From contig DYEA01000016.1 of assembly GCA_020725885.1 (NCBI GenBank), forward strand, positions 124,001 to 188,000: a stretch of DNA of 64,000 nt, in the 5' to 3' direction. The stretch is from Slackia sp. Its GTDB lineage: Bacteria; Actinomycetota; Coriobacteriia; Anaerosomatales; Anaerosomataceae. The notes under the pieces are model-generated. The model searched no databases, was not told where the DNA came from, and saw nothing but the letters and a program-made list of their open reading frames with translations. Every line of letters begins with the position of its first letter. The stretch's first letter is position 1. Both the position numbers and the translations under genes were made by a program. This document shows, in pieces, positions 33,898 to 41,859 of this stretch.

Positions 33898-35691
33898 GTG
33901 GGGGAGCGGCGTCACGGACCCGGAGCCAGACCGCCAGGCAAGCCGAGGTCGGAGGCAGGACCGGGCTGGACGAGCGTCGTCCTGGTCGCGTGCGCGCTCA
34001 GCCCGCTCGTGCTGCAGCTGGTGGGGACCGATGCCGCAACGGCGGTGGACGCCGCGGCCGTCGGCGCGGGCGTCGCGGGCATCGCCGCCGCGTACGTGGT
34101 GGTGCGTGAGGGAGTTCCGATCGAGCGGCCGGTCCGGACGGTCGCGCTCCTCGGCGTTGCCTTCGTCGTGTGGTCGCTGGTCTGCGCTGCGTTCTCGGGA
34201 CGAGGGTGGTCGGCTTTCGTCGGAGAGCCGACGAACATGCTCGGGGCGCTCACGTTGGCGGCGCTTGCCGCGGTCGGCCTCGCAGCCGCGGCCCTCGGCG
34301 AGCGGCTCGTCCAAGCGCTTGGCCGCGCCGCCGTGGCGGTGGTCGCGCTGCAGGTGCTTTTCGCGGCTCCGCAGTTCGTTGCGTCGGGAACCGCTCGCGG
34401 GCTGCTCCCGAACTCCACCTACCTCGGCGAGCTCGTCGTGCTGCTGCTGCCGCTGCTGCTGGTCGAGCGAGACGGTGTGTGGAACGCGGCTGGGCGGGTC
34501 CTTGCTCCCGCGGCTGCGGCGGTCCTCGCGGCAGCGGGCAGCCGCGTGGCGGCGGCGGCCGCGGTGGTCTGGCTGGTCGTCGTATGGGCTCCCGCCGTAG
34601 CGCGGAAGCCGCAGGCCGCATGGCTGGTGAGGATCGGCGTGGTGGCTGTGGCCGTGGTGGGCGCGGCGGTGTTCTCCCGAGATGAGATCGCCTCGAGCAT
34701 AACCGCGGCCGCGCTCGGCGAGCGTCCGCAGATGTGGCAGGCGAGCGCGTGGGCAGTGGCGGCACGGCCTCTTCTCGGATACGGGCCAGACGGCTTCGTC
34801 CCCGGGGCGGCTTCCGTGCTGGATCTCGAACGCCTGCAGCGGGGCGCGCACCTCGCGCTCGGCCCGGGAAGCGCCGACCCCCACAGCGCGCTCGCGTGGG
34901 TCGCGGTCTCGTGCGGTCTGGTCGGCGCTGTGCTGTTCGCCGTGCTGGCCGCCGCGGTCGCGCGCGCGTGGCGGATCCCCGGGCGGCCGCCCGTGGCGGT
35001 GGCTGGCGCGTGGGGCGCCGCGATGGCCTTCGCGGTGTTCCTCACAGCTCCGGCGGCGCTGCAGGTGCTGCCTGCGTTCGCGCTGGTGCTGGGCGCTTCG
35101 CTCGTGCCCGGGGGCGCGCCCGCCCGCTCCCTGCAGCAGCCGCCCAGCCGGCCGGCATGGCTCCGGCCGGTGGCGTACGCGACGGCGCTCGCGTCGCTTG
35201 CGCTTGCGCTGAACGCGGGCACGCGGCTGCCGTTCGAAGTCGCAAGCGCCGACCGGTCGCCGTCGCTGGCGCCGGCAGCGCTTGCGGCAGCCCGAGCGTG
35301 GCGGGTGGATGCCCACCTGTGGTACCTCGCCTCGCTCCACAGCGGGTGGGCGGTCTGCGCCCAGGCTCCAGGAATCGAGCCGATGGCCGACCTCGCGGCC
35401 GCGCGCCGGGCGGCGTCGCTGGACCGGCGCGACCCCTGGTATGCGTTCGAGGCCGCCCGCACGCTGGCTTTCTACGGCGTGTCTGAGGCCGAGGTCGAGG
35501 CGGCGTTCGCGGAGGCGTTCCGTCGGTGGCCGGCGTTTCCGATCGCAAGGGCCGAACGGGCGTCGTGGTTGGCGCGGAGGGGCCGGACGGAGGAAGCGAA
35601 GCGGGAGATCTCGCTCGTCCGCCCCGTAGTCGCCAGCGACCCGCAGCTCGCCGAGGCGGTGCGCGCGGCGGAGGCCGCGCTCGCCCGCTGA
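33898..35691 (+). CDS. O-antigen ligase/polymerase-like membrane protein with C-terminal TPR region
   Basis: 597 residues from GTG 33898, five bases after GGAGG. About ten hydrophobic helices are followed by a soluble C-terminal third. The Wzy_C-like signature is RPLLGYGPDGFVPG, then PHSALAWVAVSCGLVG. The C-terminus (about 440-597) looks like TPR helices (AARAWRVDAHLWYLA, DPWYAFEAARTLAFYG). Such proteins join glycans to lipid A, other glycans or, as PglL-type enzymes, to proteins. It starts 19 bases after leuC and opens the cytochrome cassette, so I infer glycosylation of the exported cytochrome or of a surface polymer. The gene is exceptionally GC- and Ala-rich. Confidence 0.7.
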   Translation: MGERRHGPGARPPGKPRSEAGPGWTSVVLVACALSPLVLQLVGTDAATAVDAAAVGAGVAGIAAAYVVVREGVPIERPVRTVALLGVAFVVWSLVCAAFSGRGWSAFVGEPTNMLGALTLAALAAVGLAAAALGERLVQALGRAAVAVVALQVLFAAPQFVASGTARGLLPNSTYLGELVVLLLPLLLVERDGVWNAAGRVLAPAAAAVLAAAGSRVAAAAAVVWLVVVWAPAVARKPQAAWLVRIGVVAVAVVGAAVFSRDEIASSITAAALGERPQMWQASAWAVAARPLLGYGPDGFVPGAASVLDLERLQRGAHLALGPGSADPHSALAWVAVSCGLVGAVLFAVLAAAVARAWRIPGRPPVAVAGAWGAAMAFAVFLTAPAALQVLPAFALVLGASLVPGGAPARSLQQPPSRPAWLRPVAYATALASLALALNAGTRLPFEVASADRSPSLAPAALAAARAWRVDAHLWYLASLHSGWAVCAQAPGIEPMADLAAARRAASLDRRDPWYAFEAARTLAFYGVSEAEVEAAFAEAFRRWPAFPIARAERASWLARRGRTEEAKREISLVRPVVASDPQLAEAVRAAEAALAR

Positions 35692-35753
35692 CCGCCGTCT
35701 GCGCGGCACGGGCTTTGCTACAATACCGCACGCTGTCTCGTGGAAGGGTTCAC

Positions 35754-36491
35754 ATGTCGAGAGTCGTCTCGAGGGATCTTGCCCGCCTGCAACGCGGGAA
35801 TCGCATGCTCGTCATCGCCTTGCTGGGCACAGTCGTCGTGATGCTCGCCGCCATCCTGTGGGCTGTCGCCACGGTCCTTCCGCAACGAGACACGCCCAGG
35901 ACCTTCGTGGAGCGTCAGCTCGCCATGCTCGAGCGTGTCGTCAAGGAGAAGCCCAAGTCTGAAGAGGCATGGGCGGACTACATACTCGCCCTCGTCGCTG
36001 CGAAGCAGTACTCGAAGGCCCAAGCGGTGATCGCGCAGGCGGAGAAGGCCGTCGGCAAGGACGTCGTCGACATCCTCTACGTCCGGGCCAGGCTCGCGCA
36101 CGCACGCGGCGATCGCGGCGAGGCCGAGCAGCTCGTCAAGAAGGCGATCGACTCAGGGCTTGCGTTCCGTCAGAAGGAGCTTGCGCGTCTGGCCGAGCAG
36201 GCGACGTTTCCTGATCCACACGTGATCAAAGGCAAGGTCCTCGCGTCGGCGTACTACTTCCAGGCGCAGCTGCTGGCGGAGAAGAAGCAGTGGCAGGAGG
36301 CCGCCGAAGCGCTCACCAAGTCGCTGGCAGAAGAGCCCGCGTCGGCAGACGCGCTCGTGTTCCGGGGCAACGTCTACCTGGAGCTTTCCGAGACGGCCTC
36401 CGCGACGGCCGACTTCCGGCAGGCATTGAAGTACATCCCCGGCTTCCAGCCGGCTCTTGACGGACTCAAGAAGGCGGGTGCAGCCAAGTGA
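35754..36491 (+). CDS. Membrane-anchored TPR protein
   Basis: 245 residues. A single N-terminal helix (MLVIALLGTVVVMLAAILWAVATVLP, quoted in part: LVIALLGTVVVMLAAILW) is followed by tetratricopeptide-type helices from about residue 60 to the end, for example AWADYILALVAAKQYSKAQ and ADALVFRGNVYLELSET. The domain should face the outside. It resembles the TPR tail of cytochrome c-biogenesis factors and assembly scaffolds. It overlaps the NHL gene by four bases, so the two products probably act together, perhaps assembling or exporting the cytochrome encoded next. A TACAAT box (35719-35724) lies upstream, without a good -35. Confidence 0.75.
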   Translation: MSRVVSRDLARLQRGNRMLVIALLGTVVVMLAAILWAVATVLPQRDTPRTFVERQLAMLERVVKEKPKSEEAWADYILALVAAKQYSKAQAVIAQAEKAVGKDVVDILYVRARLAHARGDRGEAEQLVKKAIDSGLAFRQKELARLAEQATFPDPHVIKGKVLASAYYFQAQLLAEKKQWQEAAEALTKSLAEEPASADALVFRGNVYLELSETASATADFRQALKYIPGFQPALDGLKKAGAAK

Positions 36492-37753
36492 GCGATGATC
36501 GCGACATCGTGGCCGCCTCCGGTTCGCCGGAGCGCGACGAGCGAGAAGACGAGCGTGCGTACGAGCGGGCGCGCCGGACGCGCCTGATCCTCGCTGGCGG
36601 GCTCGTGGTGCTGTTCTTCCTCCTGATCGCCGTCCTGGCGTTCGTGGTACGCATCGCGACTCCCGTGGGCCGTCCTTCCACTGAGGAGATTCCGGAAGGG
36701 CTTACCTGGGTCCGCTCGATCTACGGGTGGGGGCCTGGAGAAGACCAGCAGTTCGGCGGCCCCACCGACGTGGGTGTCGGTCCTGACGGGACGATCTGGG
36801 TGGCCGATTCGCAGCGCTTCCAGATCGTCGGGTTCACGCCGGCCGGGACGTTGAAGCAGATCCTGACTCTGGGCCCCGGAGCGATGTTCCCGCAGTCGTT
36901 CGACGTGGCGGAGAACGGCGAGATCTACGTGTGCGATTTCGCGCACGATCGCATCGTGGTGCTGACCCCCGACAACCGGCTCGTCCGCGAGTGGAAGGTG
37001 CAGTTGCCGATGGAAGTCGCCGTCCGCGGCGACCGTGTGGCAGTGGGGTCGCGCTTCGGCGTGGCCGTGTACGACCGCCAGGGCAACGTGATCTCGTACT
37101 GGGGCTCCGGAGGCTCGAAGGAAGACCAGTTCGACGTGGTGCGGGGCGCAGCCATCGGACCCGACGGCACGTTGTACTTCTCTGACACGCAGAACCATCG
37201 TCTGAAGGCCTACGACGAGCGCGGGACGTTGAAGTGGGTGTACCCGAGTCCTGCGGAGGCCGCCCGCTTCGCCAAGGCGAGCGTCGAGGAGACGGCGACG
37301 AAGAAGCCCTTCCAGATACCCACCGGCATGACCTTCGACGCTGCCGGGCGGTTGCTCGTGACCGACCCCTTCGAGTTCGCGATCATGAGCATCGACACGC
37401 GCAACGGGCACGTGCTTCAGCGCTGGGGCGAGTTCGGCGAGAAGGACGGGTATTTCGCGTACCCCACCTCGATCGACTACGATCCCGTGCGCGACTGGTA
37501 CGTCGTCGCAGACACGGCGAACCGGCGCGTGCAAATCGTGCGGATCGAAGGCAGCGGCGGCGGGCCGGGCGCCGCATTGCGGCGCGCGTGGACGGGTCCT
37601 GCGTGGGCGTGCTACGGGCCGCTCGTTTTGCTGCTGCTTGCTGTGATCATCGCCGTGTCTGGTCGGCGACGTCGCGGAGAAGCCGCAGACGAATGGGCAA
37701 GCAAGGGCGACGAACGGGAATCCGCAGACCTTTCGTCGCCCACTCAGGCATGA
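36488..37753 (+). CDS. NHL-repeat beta-propeller protein with two membrane anchors
   Basis: 421 residues from GTG 36488, overlapping the TPR gene stop as GTGA. A charged N-terminal tail precedes a helix (LILAGGLVVLFFLLIAVLAFVV). Then comes a six-bladed NHL propeller with repeats such as GPTDVGVGPDGTIWVADSQ, AIGPDGTLYFSDTQNHRLK and WYVVADTANRRVQIVRI. A second helix near the C-terminus (YGPLVLLLLAVIIAVSG) is followed by a basic/acidic tail. The propeller would lie outside the membrane. NHL and TPR genes recur beside extracellular cytochrome filament genes, so a role in cytochrome assembly or secretion is a reasonable inference. Confidence 0.82.
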   Translation: MSDDRDIVAASGSPERDEREDERAYERARRTRLILAGGLVVLFFLLIAVLAFVVRIATPVGRPSTEEIPEGLTWVRSIYGWGPGEDQQFGGPTDVGVGPDGTIWVADSQRFQIVGFTPAGTLKQILTLGPGAMFPQSFDVAENGEIYVCDFAHDRIVVLTPDNRLVREWKVQLPMEVAVRGDRVAVGSRFGVAVYDRQGNVISYWGSGGSKEDQFDVVRGAAIGPDGTLYFSDTQNHRLKAYDERGTLKWVYPSPAEAARFAKASVEETATKKPFQIPTGMTFDAAGRLLVTDPFEFAIMSIDTRNGHVLQRWGEFGEKDGYFAYPTSIDYDPVRDWYVVADTANRRVQIVRIEGSGGGPGAALRRAWTGPAWACYGPLVLLLLAVIIAVSGRRRRGEAADEWASKGDERESADLSSPTQA

Positions 37754-37757
37754 AGGC

Positions 37758-37786
37758 TTGTGCAATACTGAACTTGAGCCGATAAT
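37758..37786 (+). promoter_or_regulatory. Promoter of the hexahaem cytochrome gene
   Basis: TTGTGC (37758-37763), 17-base spacer, GATAAT (37781-37786), starting just after the NHL gene stop. A start near 37793 would give a 5' leader of about 70-100 bases. This allows the exported cytochrome to be made at much higher level than the upstream assembly genes. Confidence 0.7.
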
Positions 37787-37860
37787 GGTCGCGAGCATGG
37801 ATGCTTCGCTTCGATAAGGAGCGTGCAGGATTCTTAAGCGAAAGGAGGTGCTTACTGTCT

Positions 37861-39003
37861 ATGCGAAACAACGACATGGAGAGGGGAACGCACATGATCC
37901 GTAAGTCAACCATCATCGTCGCGGCTGTGGCTGTGATGGTGCTCGCGTTCGCTGCGTCCGCGTACGCTATCGGCCCGGTGTACATTACATGGAACGCCGG
38001 TGGCAACAACTCGGGCACGGGCGGGCCGCACCAGAACTACCAGCTCACGACGGAGAAGTGCGCCGTGTGCCACTCGGTGCACGCGGCTGCACCTTCGAAC
38101 GCTGCGGCCGGGCAGTTCGGCCCGGATTCGACAGGCGCTGCAGAGACGCAGCTCTTGCTGCGCTCGTCGGTGGCTGACGCCTGCACCTACTGCCACATCA
38201 CCTCGAACGTTGCGGGTCTGCAGATCTACAACGCTGTGGCATCGAACTACCAGACCGATGACCAGTACGGCCACAATGGCAGCACGTCGGCTGAGTGCGC
38301 CGACTGCCACGCGGTGCATGGCGCCGACACGTTCAAGGGCTACATCGCCGGCAAGATCCTGAAGGCCAACAGCAACCTGGTGAGCAACGTGAGCGGCGGC
38401 GTGCAGACGGAAGCCGCTGCCACGCTGAACACGCTGGTCTCTACCGGAACGGTCTTCACGGCGCCTGCCGCTGCAGACGGCGACCTGCAGGTCACCGCGT
38501 TCTGCACCCGGTGCCACAAGACGTTCTCGGACGCCTCCGAGACGACCATCACGGCTTCGGGCTACTTCTCGAACTGGAACGGCACGACGACGTTCGGTGC
38601 CCGCGACTATAAGAACCACCCGTTGAAGGCCGCGGAAGCCACATTCGCGGCATCGGGCGCCAACTACACCGGCCGTGTTGCGTGGGCCGATGCGCAGACC
38701 TGCCGTTCGTGCCACGCGGCTGGCGACACCCGCGTGTCGACCTCGTACGGCGGTTCGGGCGGCGTTGTCGCGTGGTCGTTCCCGCACTGGACGAACGGCA
38801 ACGCGTCGTTCCTGGTGTCCGGCTGGGGCGTCAACGACGCGAACATCGGCATCCTGGACGACCACCAGGCGAGCACCGGCAAGCCTGCTGGCTCGCACAG
38901 CGTGGCTGACGGGGCGGAGGACGGCGTGTGCTTGCGCTGCCACACCAACGGCTCGACGGGCGCGCCGAACGACGCGACCGCTGGCGTGAACGTCACGTTC
39001 TAG
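37861..39003 (+). CDS. Exported hexahaem c-type cytochrome (candidate filament-forming or surface cytochrome)
   Basis: 380 residues from ATG 37861 (AAAGGAGGTG upstream), or 369 from ATG 37894 (GAGGGGAA upstream), which gives a compact signal peptide (IIVAAVAVMVLAFAASAYA). Counting from 37894, six haem motifs occur: CAVCH 56-60, CTYCH 97-101, CADCH 135-139, CTRCH 204-208, CRSCH 270-274 and CLRCH 346-350. Eight other His residues (46, 63, 127, 142, 242, 298, 324, 335) are enough for bis-His ligation of all six. Two motifs are extended as CxxCHxVH, as in cytochrome filaments of the OmcS/OmcE kind. The rest is Gly/Ala/Ser/Thr-rich with no membrane anchor, so the protein should be released or assembled outside. 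Filament formation is inferred, not shown. Confidence 0.9.
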   Translation: MRNNDMERGTHMIRKSTIIVAAVAVMVLAFAASAYAIGPVYITWNAGGNNSGTGGPHQNYQLTTEKCAVCHSVHAAAPSNAAAGQFGPDSTGAAETQLLLRSSVADACTYCHITSNVAGLQIYNAVASNYQTDDQYGHNGSTSAECADCHAVHGADTFKGYIAGKILKANSNLVSNVSGGVQTEAAATLNTLVSTGTVFTAPAAADGDLQVTAFCTRCHKTFSDASETTITASGYFSNWNGTTTFGARDYKNHPLKAAEATFAASGANYTGRVAWADAQTCRSCHAAGDTRVSTSYGGSGGVVAWSFPHWTNGNASFLVSGWGVNDANIGILDDHQASTGKPAGSHSVADGAEDGVCLRCHTNGSTGAPNDATAGVNVTF

Positions 39004-39051
39004 GCACAGAGAGCACGGTCCTTCGCGCTCAGTGTGCTGAAGGGACCACGA

Positions 39052-39081
39052 GGGCGAGGCCTGGTCCTCCGGGCCTCGCCC
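39052..39081 (+). terminator. Terminator after the hexahaem cytochrome gene
   Basis: GGGCGAGGCC (39052-39061) pairs with GGCCTCGCCC (39072-39081) around a ten-base loop, followed by CCTTTCCTGT. A weaker hairpin (GGTCCTTC around 39018 with GAAGGGACC around 39039) lies just before it. Together they should separate the strongly expressed cytochrome from the two large cytochrome genes. Confidence 0.65.
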
Positions 39082-39112
39082 CCTTTCCTGTATCGTGCGC
39101 GACACGCGGAGC

Positions 39113-40132
39113 ATGATCATCGGCATGACGACTCCGGAACACGGCCCAGACCCCCTCGCTGCGCGTCCGCGGTGTCCGAATCGCGGGGCGCTGGCGGTCG
39201 TCGCGATCGCCGCCGTGACCGTCGTGCTCGTGCTCGGGGGCGGGTCGACGCGTGCAGCCTGCGCCGTGTGCCATCGTGGACTTGGGGGTGCCGCGGGCGC
39301 GGCTCCCGGCCACGCGCGCCTCTCGTGCTACGCGTGCCACCTCGGACGCGGGGCTGCCGACTGGCCGTCGTTCAAGGCGCGCGAGCTCTTCGTGATGTAT
39401 CCGAAGGCCGTCGCGGGCGCCGGCCTGACGTACGGGCCTGCTCCGGTCGAGCGAGCGGCGTGCCTGCGCTGCCACCGGCGCGTGGCCGATTCTGTCGTCG
39501 AAGCGAACGGGATCCGCGTCGACCACCGCGCGTGTGCCGCCGACCGGCCGTGCGGCGATTGCCACGGCGCGTCCGCTCACGGCTCCGCGCTGCGGTGGAG
39601 CAAGCAGCCGGTGATGGAGGAGTGCGTGGCCTGTCACCGGGCAGCCGGCTCGCCCACGGAGTGCGACTCGTGCCACGTCGAGCACACCGAGCGGGAACGT
39701 CTCGCGAAAGGCCCCTGGCAGATCACGCACGGTGCGAACTGGTCCAAGACGCACGGCATGGGCACCTTGCAGTGGTGCGCGACGTGCCATCCGTCCGGCT
39801 ATTGCGTGCGGTGCCACGGCGTCGGGCTCCCGCACCCGGCCGACTTCGGGCGCACGCACGGCGCGCTCGCGAAGGCCCCGAAGGCGGCGTGCCGTTCGTG
39901 CCACGACGAGGCGCTGTGCGACGGCTGCCACGGCGTGCCCATGCCGCACCCCGAGGGCTTCCTCGTCCGCCATTCGAGCGAGGCGTCGTCGTCCGCTGAC
40001 CCCAAGTGCCTCTCGTGCCACATCCAGAAGGACTGCCAAGCGTGCCACGAGATGCACGTCCACCCGGGCTCGACCGAAGGCACGGCCCGGCTGCCGCGTC
40101 CCGAGGACGTAGGGCTGGAGGGCACGCCGTGA
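39113..40132 (+). CDS. Dodecahaem c-type cytochrome, membrane-anchored
   Basis: About 339 residues with 12 CxxCH motifs in order: CAVCH, CYACH, CLRCH, CGDCH, CVACH, CDSCH, CATCH, CVRCH, CRSCH, CDGCH, CLSCH and CQACH. An N-terminal helix (ALAVVAIAAVTVVLVLGGG) ends four residues before the first haem region, acting as a signal or anchor. Two motifs are extended as CHG-x2-[ML]PHP-x2-F, also seen in the next protein. It would carry electrons between membrane and cell wall. The start is uncertain: GTG 39095, ATG 39113 and ATG 39125 are all in frame and none has a strong SD. Its stop overlaps the next GTG. Confidence 0.85.
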   Translation: MIIGMTTPEHGPDPLAARPRCPNRGALAVVAIAAVTVVLVLGGGSTRAACAVCHRGLGGAAGAAPGHARLSCYACHLGRGAADWPSFKARELFVMYPKAVAGAGLTYGPAPVERAACLRCHRRVADSVVEANGIRVDHRACAADRPCGDCHGASAHGSALRWSKQPVMEECVACHRAAGSPTECDSCHVEHTERERLAKGPWQITHGANWSKTHGMGTLQWCATCHPSGYCVRCHGVGLPHPADFGRTHGALAKAPKAACRSCHDEALCDGCHGVPMPHPEGFLVRHSSEASSSADPKCLSCHIQKDCQACHEMHVHPGSTEGTARLPRPEDVGLEGTP

Positions 40133-41289
40133 GCGCTCTTTGGCGTGACATCCAACGGCTGGCCGGGCTTATCGGCGAGGTCATCGCGGCCCCGACTGCG
40201 AATCTGAGCGCCGCCTTGCTGCTGCTCGCAGCCCTCGCGCTGCTGCTGCTGATCGTCGTGACCGTGATCGCGCTGCTCGTCCTGCCGTCCCCGAAGCCGC
40301 CGCGGAAACGTGCGCGAGCAGCAGGCGTGGAGCTGCAGAGGGACGGGAAGACGGTAGCGAGGCGTCGCGCACGGGCGCCGCTGATAGCGGTGCTCGTGAC
40401 GGTTGCGCTTGCGCTCGGGTACGCGGGGACGGGCACCGACCAGTTCTGCGTCTCGTGCCATGCGGACCTTGCGATGGCGAGCGCGGCCGGCTCGTCTGGA
40501 TCTACCGAGACGCCAGGTCCGGCGAACCTCCACGGCGAGGTCCGGTGCGTCCGTTGCCATGAGGAAACGCTGCCGATCGGGTTGGTGTCCAACGTCGCCG
40601 CACGGATCCGGTTCGGTGTCAGGTACGCCATGGGAGCGGATCCGAACGACGGCGTTGCGTCTGTGCCCACGCGCCGGTGCGTCGGCTGCCACCGGACGAT
40701 CCTGGACAGGACGACCGAGTCCAGCGAGACCGGTGTAGCGATGTCGCACGCTGAGCCGGTGCGTTCTGGCGTGCCGTGCCTCGAGTGCCATAAGAACGCC
40801 GGGCACAGGAGCGGATCGCAGGGCGTGTCGATGAATACCTGCTTGCGATGCCACGACGGATCGCAGGCGTCTGCGGAATGCTCCGCGTGCCACACGAAGG
40901 ACACCGCGTTCGCGGTCCGCACCCGGCGTACTTTCTCGTTCGTCCACCTGCCGCCCGTCACGGACTGCGGCGGCTGCCACGACCAGCGCTCCTGCGACGC
41001 GTGCCACGGGCTCCGGATGCCGCATCCGAAGGATTTCCTCGATGGCGAGCACGCTCGGCAAGCGGGTTTCGAGAAGAAGGAGCTGTGCTGGCGCTGCCAT
41101 ACCTATCTCGAATGTGGGAAGTGCCACGCCGTCAAACCGCCGGGACAAGGCGCGTGGGGCCATGGCACCGGCGATTGGTGGCGCAAGGAGCACGGCCGCT
41201 CGACGCCTAAAGGCGCGCAGACCGGATGCGGCTGCCATGGCCGCAGCCCGTACGCGCGTGCCGGCAACTACTGCAAGGCGTGCCATTAA
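40129..41289 (+). CDS. Undecahaem c-type cytochrome with two N-terminal membrane helices
   Basis: 386 residues from GTG 40129, overlapping the previous stop as GTGA. Two hydrophobic segments (LLLLAALALLLLIVVTVIAL and APLIAVLVTVALALGYAG) precede 11 CxxCH motifs: CVSCH, CVRCH, CVGCH, CLECH, CLRCH, CSACH, CGGCH, CDACH, CWRCH, CGKCH and CKACH. One more motif, TGCGCHGR, is CxCH and may or may not bind haem. The final CKACH is the exact C-terminus. The layout, with membrane helices then haems outside, resembles quinol-oxidising NapC/CymA-like cytochromes in principle, although the haem number is far higher. It is a likely electron entry point from menaquinone. Confidence 0.85.
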   Translation: MSALWRDIQRLAGLIGEVIAAPTANLSAALLLLAALALLLLIVVTVIALLVLPSPKPPRKRARAAGVELQRDGKTVARRRARAPLIAVLVTVALALGYAGTGTDQFCVSCHADLAMASAAGSSGSTETPGPANLHGEVRCVRCHEETLPIGLVSNVAARIRFGVRYAMGADPNDGVASVPTRRCVGCHRTILDRTTESSETGVAMSHAEPVRSGVPCLECHKNAGHRSGSQGVSMNTCLRCHDGSQASAECSACHTKDTAFAVRTRRTFSFVHLPPVTDCGGCHDQRSCDACHGLRMPHPKDFLDGEHARQAGFEKKELCWRCHTYLECGKCHAVKPPGQGAWGHGTGDWWRKEHGRSTPKGAQTGCGCHGRSPYARAGNYCKACH

Positions 41290-41361
41290 GGCAGGCGGCG
41301 TTCTCGCGAATCGCCTCGTGCGTGGTACAATCCCGCCACTTCGGAGGCGAGGAGGCGCGCG

Positions 41362-41859
41362 ATGAAGTTCGAAGGCACCGCACACCGCTACGGCCGCGAC
41401 ATCGACACGGACGTGATCATCCCGGCCCGGTATCTCAACACGAGCGATCCGGACGAGCTGGCGGCCCACTGCCTCGAGGACCTGGATCCGGCGTTCGTGC
41501 AGAAGGTCCAGCCCGGCGACATCCTCGTCGCTGAGGAGAACTTCGGGTGCGGCTCCTCGCGCGAGCACGCGCCGATCGCCATCAAGCACGCGGGGGTCGC
41601 TGCCGTCGTCGCCAAGAGCTTCGCGCGCATCTTCTACCGCAACGCCATCAACACCGGGCTTCCGATCTTCGAAGCGCCGGAAGCCGTCGACGGCATCCGT
41701 GCCGGCGACCGCGTGGCGATCGACGCGGATGAAGGCGTCATCACGAACCTCACGACGGGCGAGTCGTGGCAGGCGCAGCCGTTCCCGCCGTTCATCCGCG
41801 AGATCATCGAGCGCGGCGGGCTCGTCGCGTACGCGCGGGAGAAGGTGGCGGGCCGGTGA
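41362..41859 (+). CDS. leuD: 3-isopropylmalate dehydratase small subunit
   Basis: 165 residues, partner of the LeuC at 32.6 kb. Motifs: [21 protein letters not shown] (substrate loop YLNTSD), [12 protein letters not shown] and [27 protein letters not shown] box (41326-41331) lies 30 bases before the ATG and probably gives the gene its own promoter after the cytochrome cassette. It overlaps leuB as GTGA. Confidence 0.93.
   Translation: MKFEGTAHRYGRDIDTDVIIPARYLNTSDPDELAAHCLEDLDPAFVQKVQPGDILVAEENFGCGSSREHAPIAIKHAGVAAVVAKSFARIFYRNAINTGLPIFEAPEAVDGIRAGDRVAIDADEGVITNLTTGESWQAQPFPPFIREIIERGGLVAYAREKVAGR

Noticed and set aside
37801-37860. ATG 37801 as the start of the hexahaem cytochrome
   Set aside because: It has no ribosome-binding site, lies only about eight bases after the predicted transcript start, and adds residues before a complete signal peptide.
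39113-41289. Known nitrite, tetrathionate or hydroxylamine reductases
   Set aside because: No CxxCK active-site haem motif or matching haem number was seen. All motifs are CxxCH apart from one CxCH.
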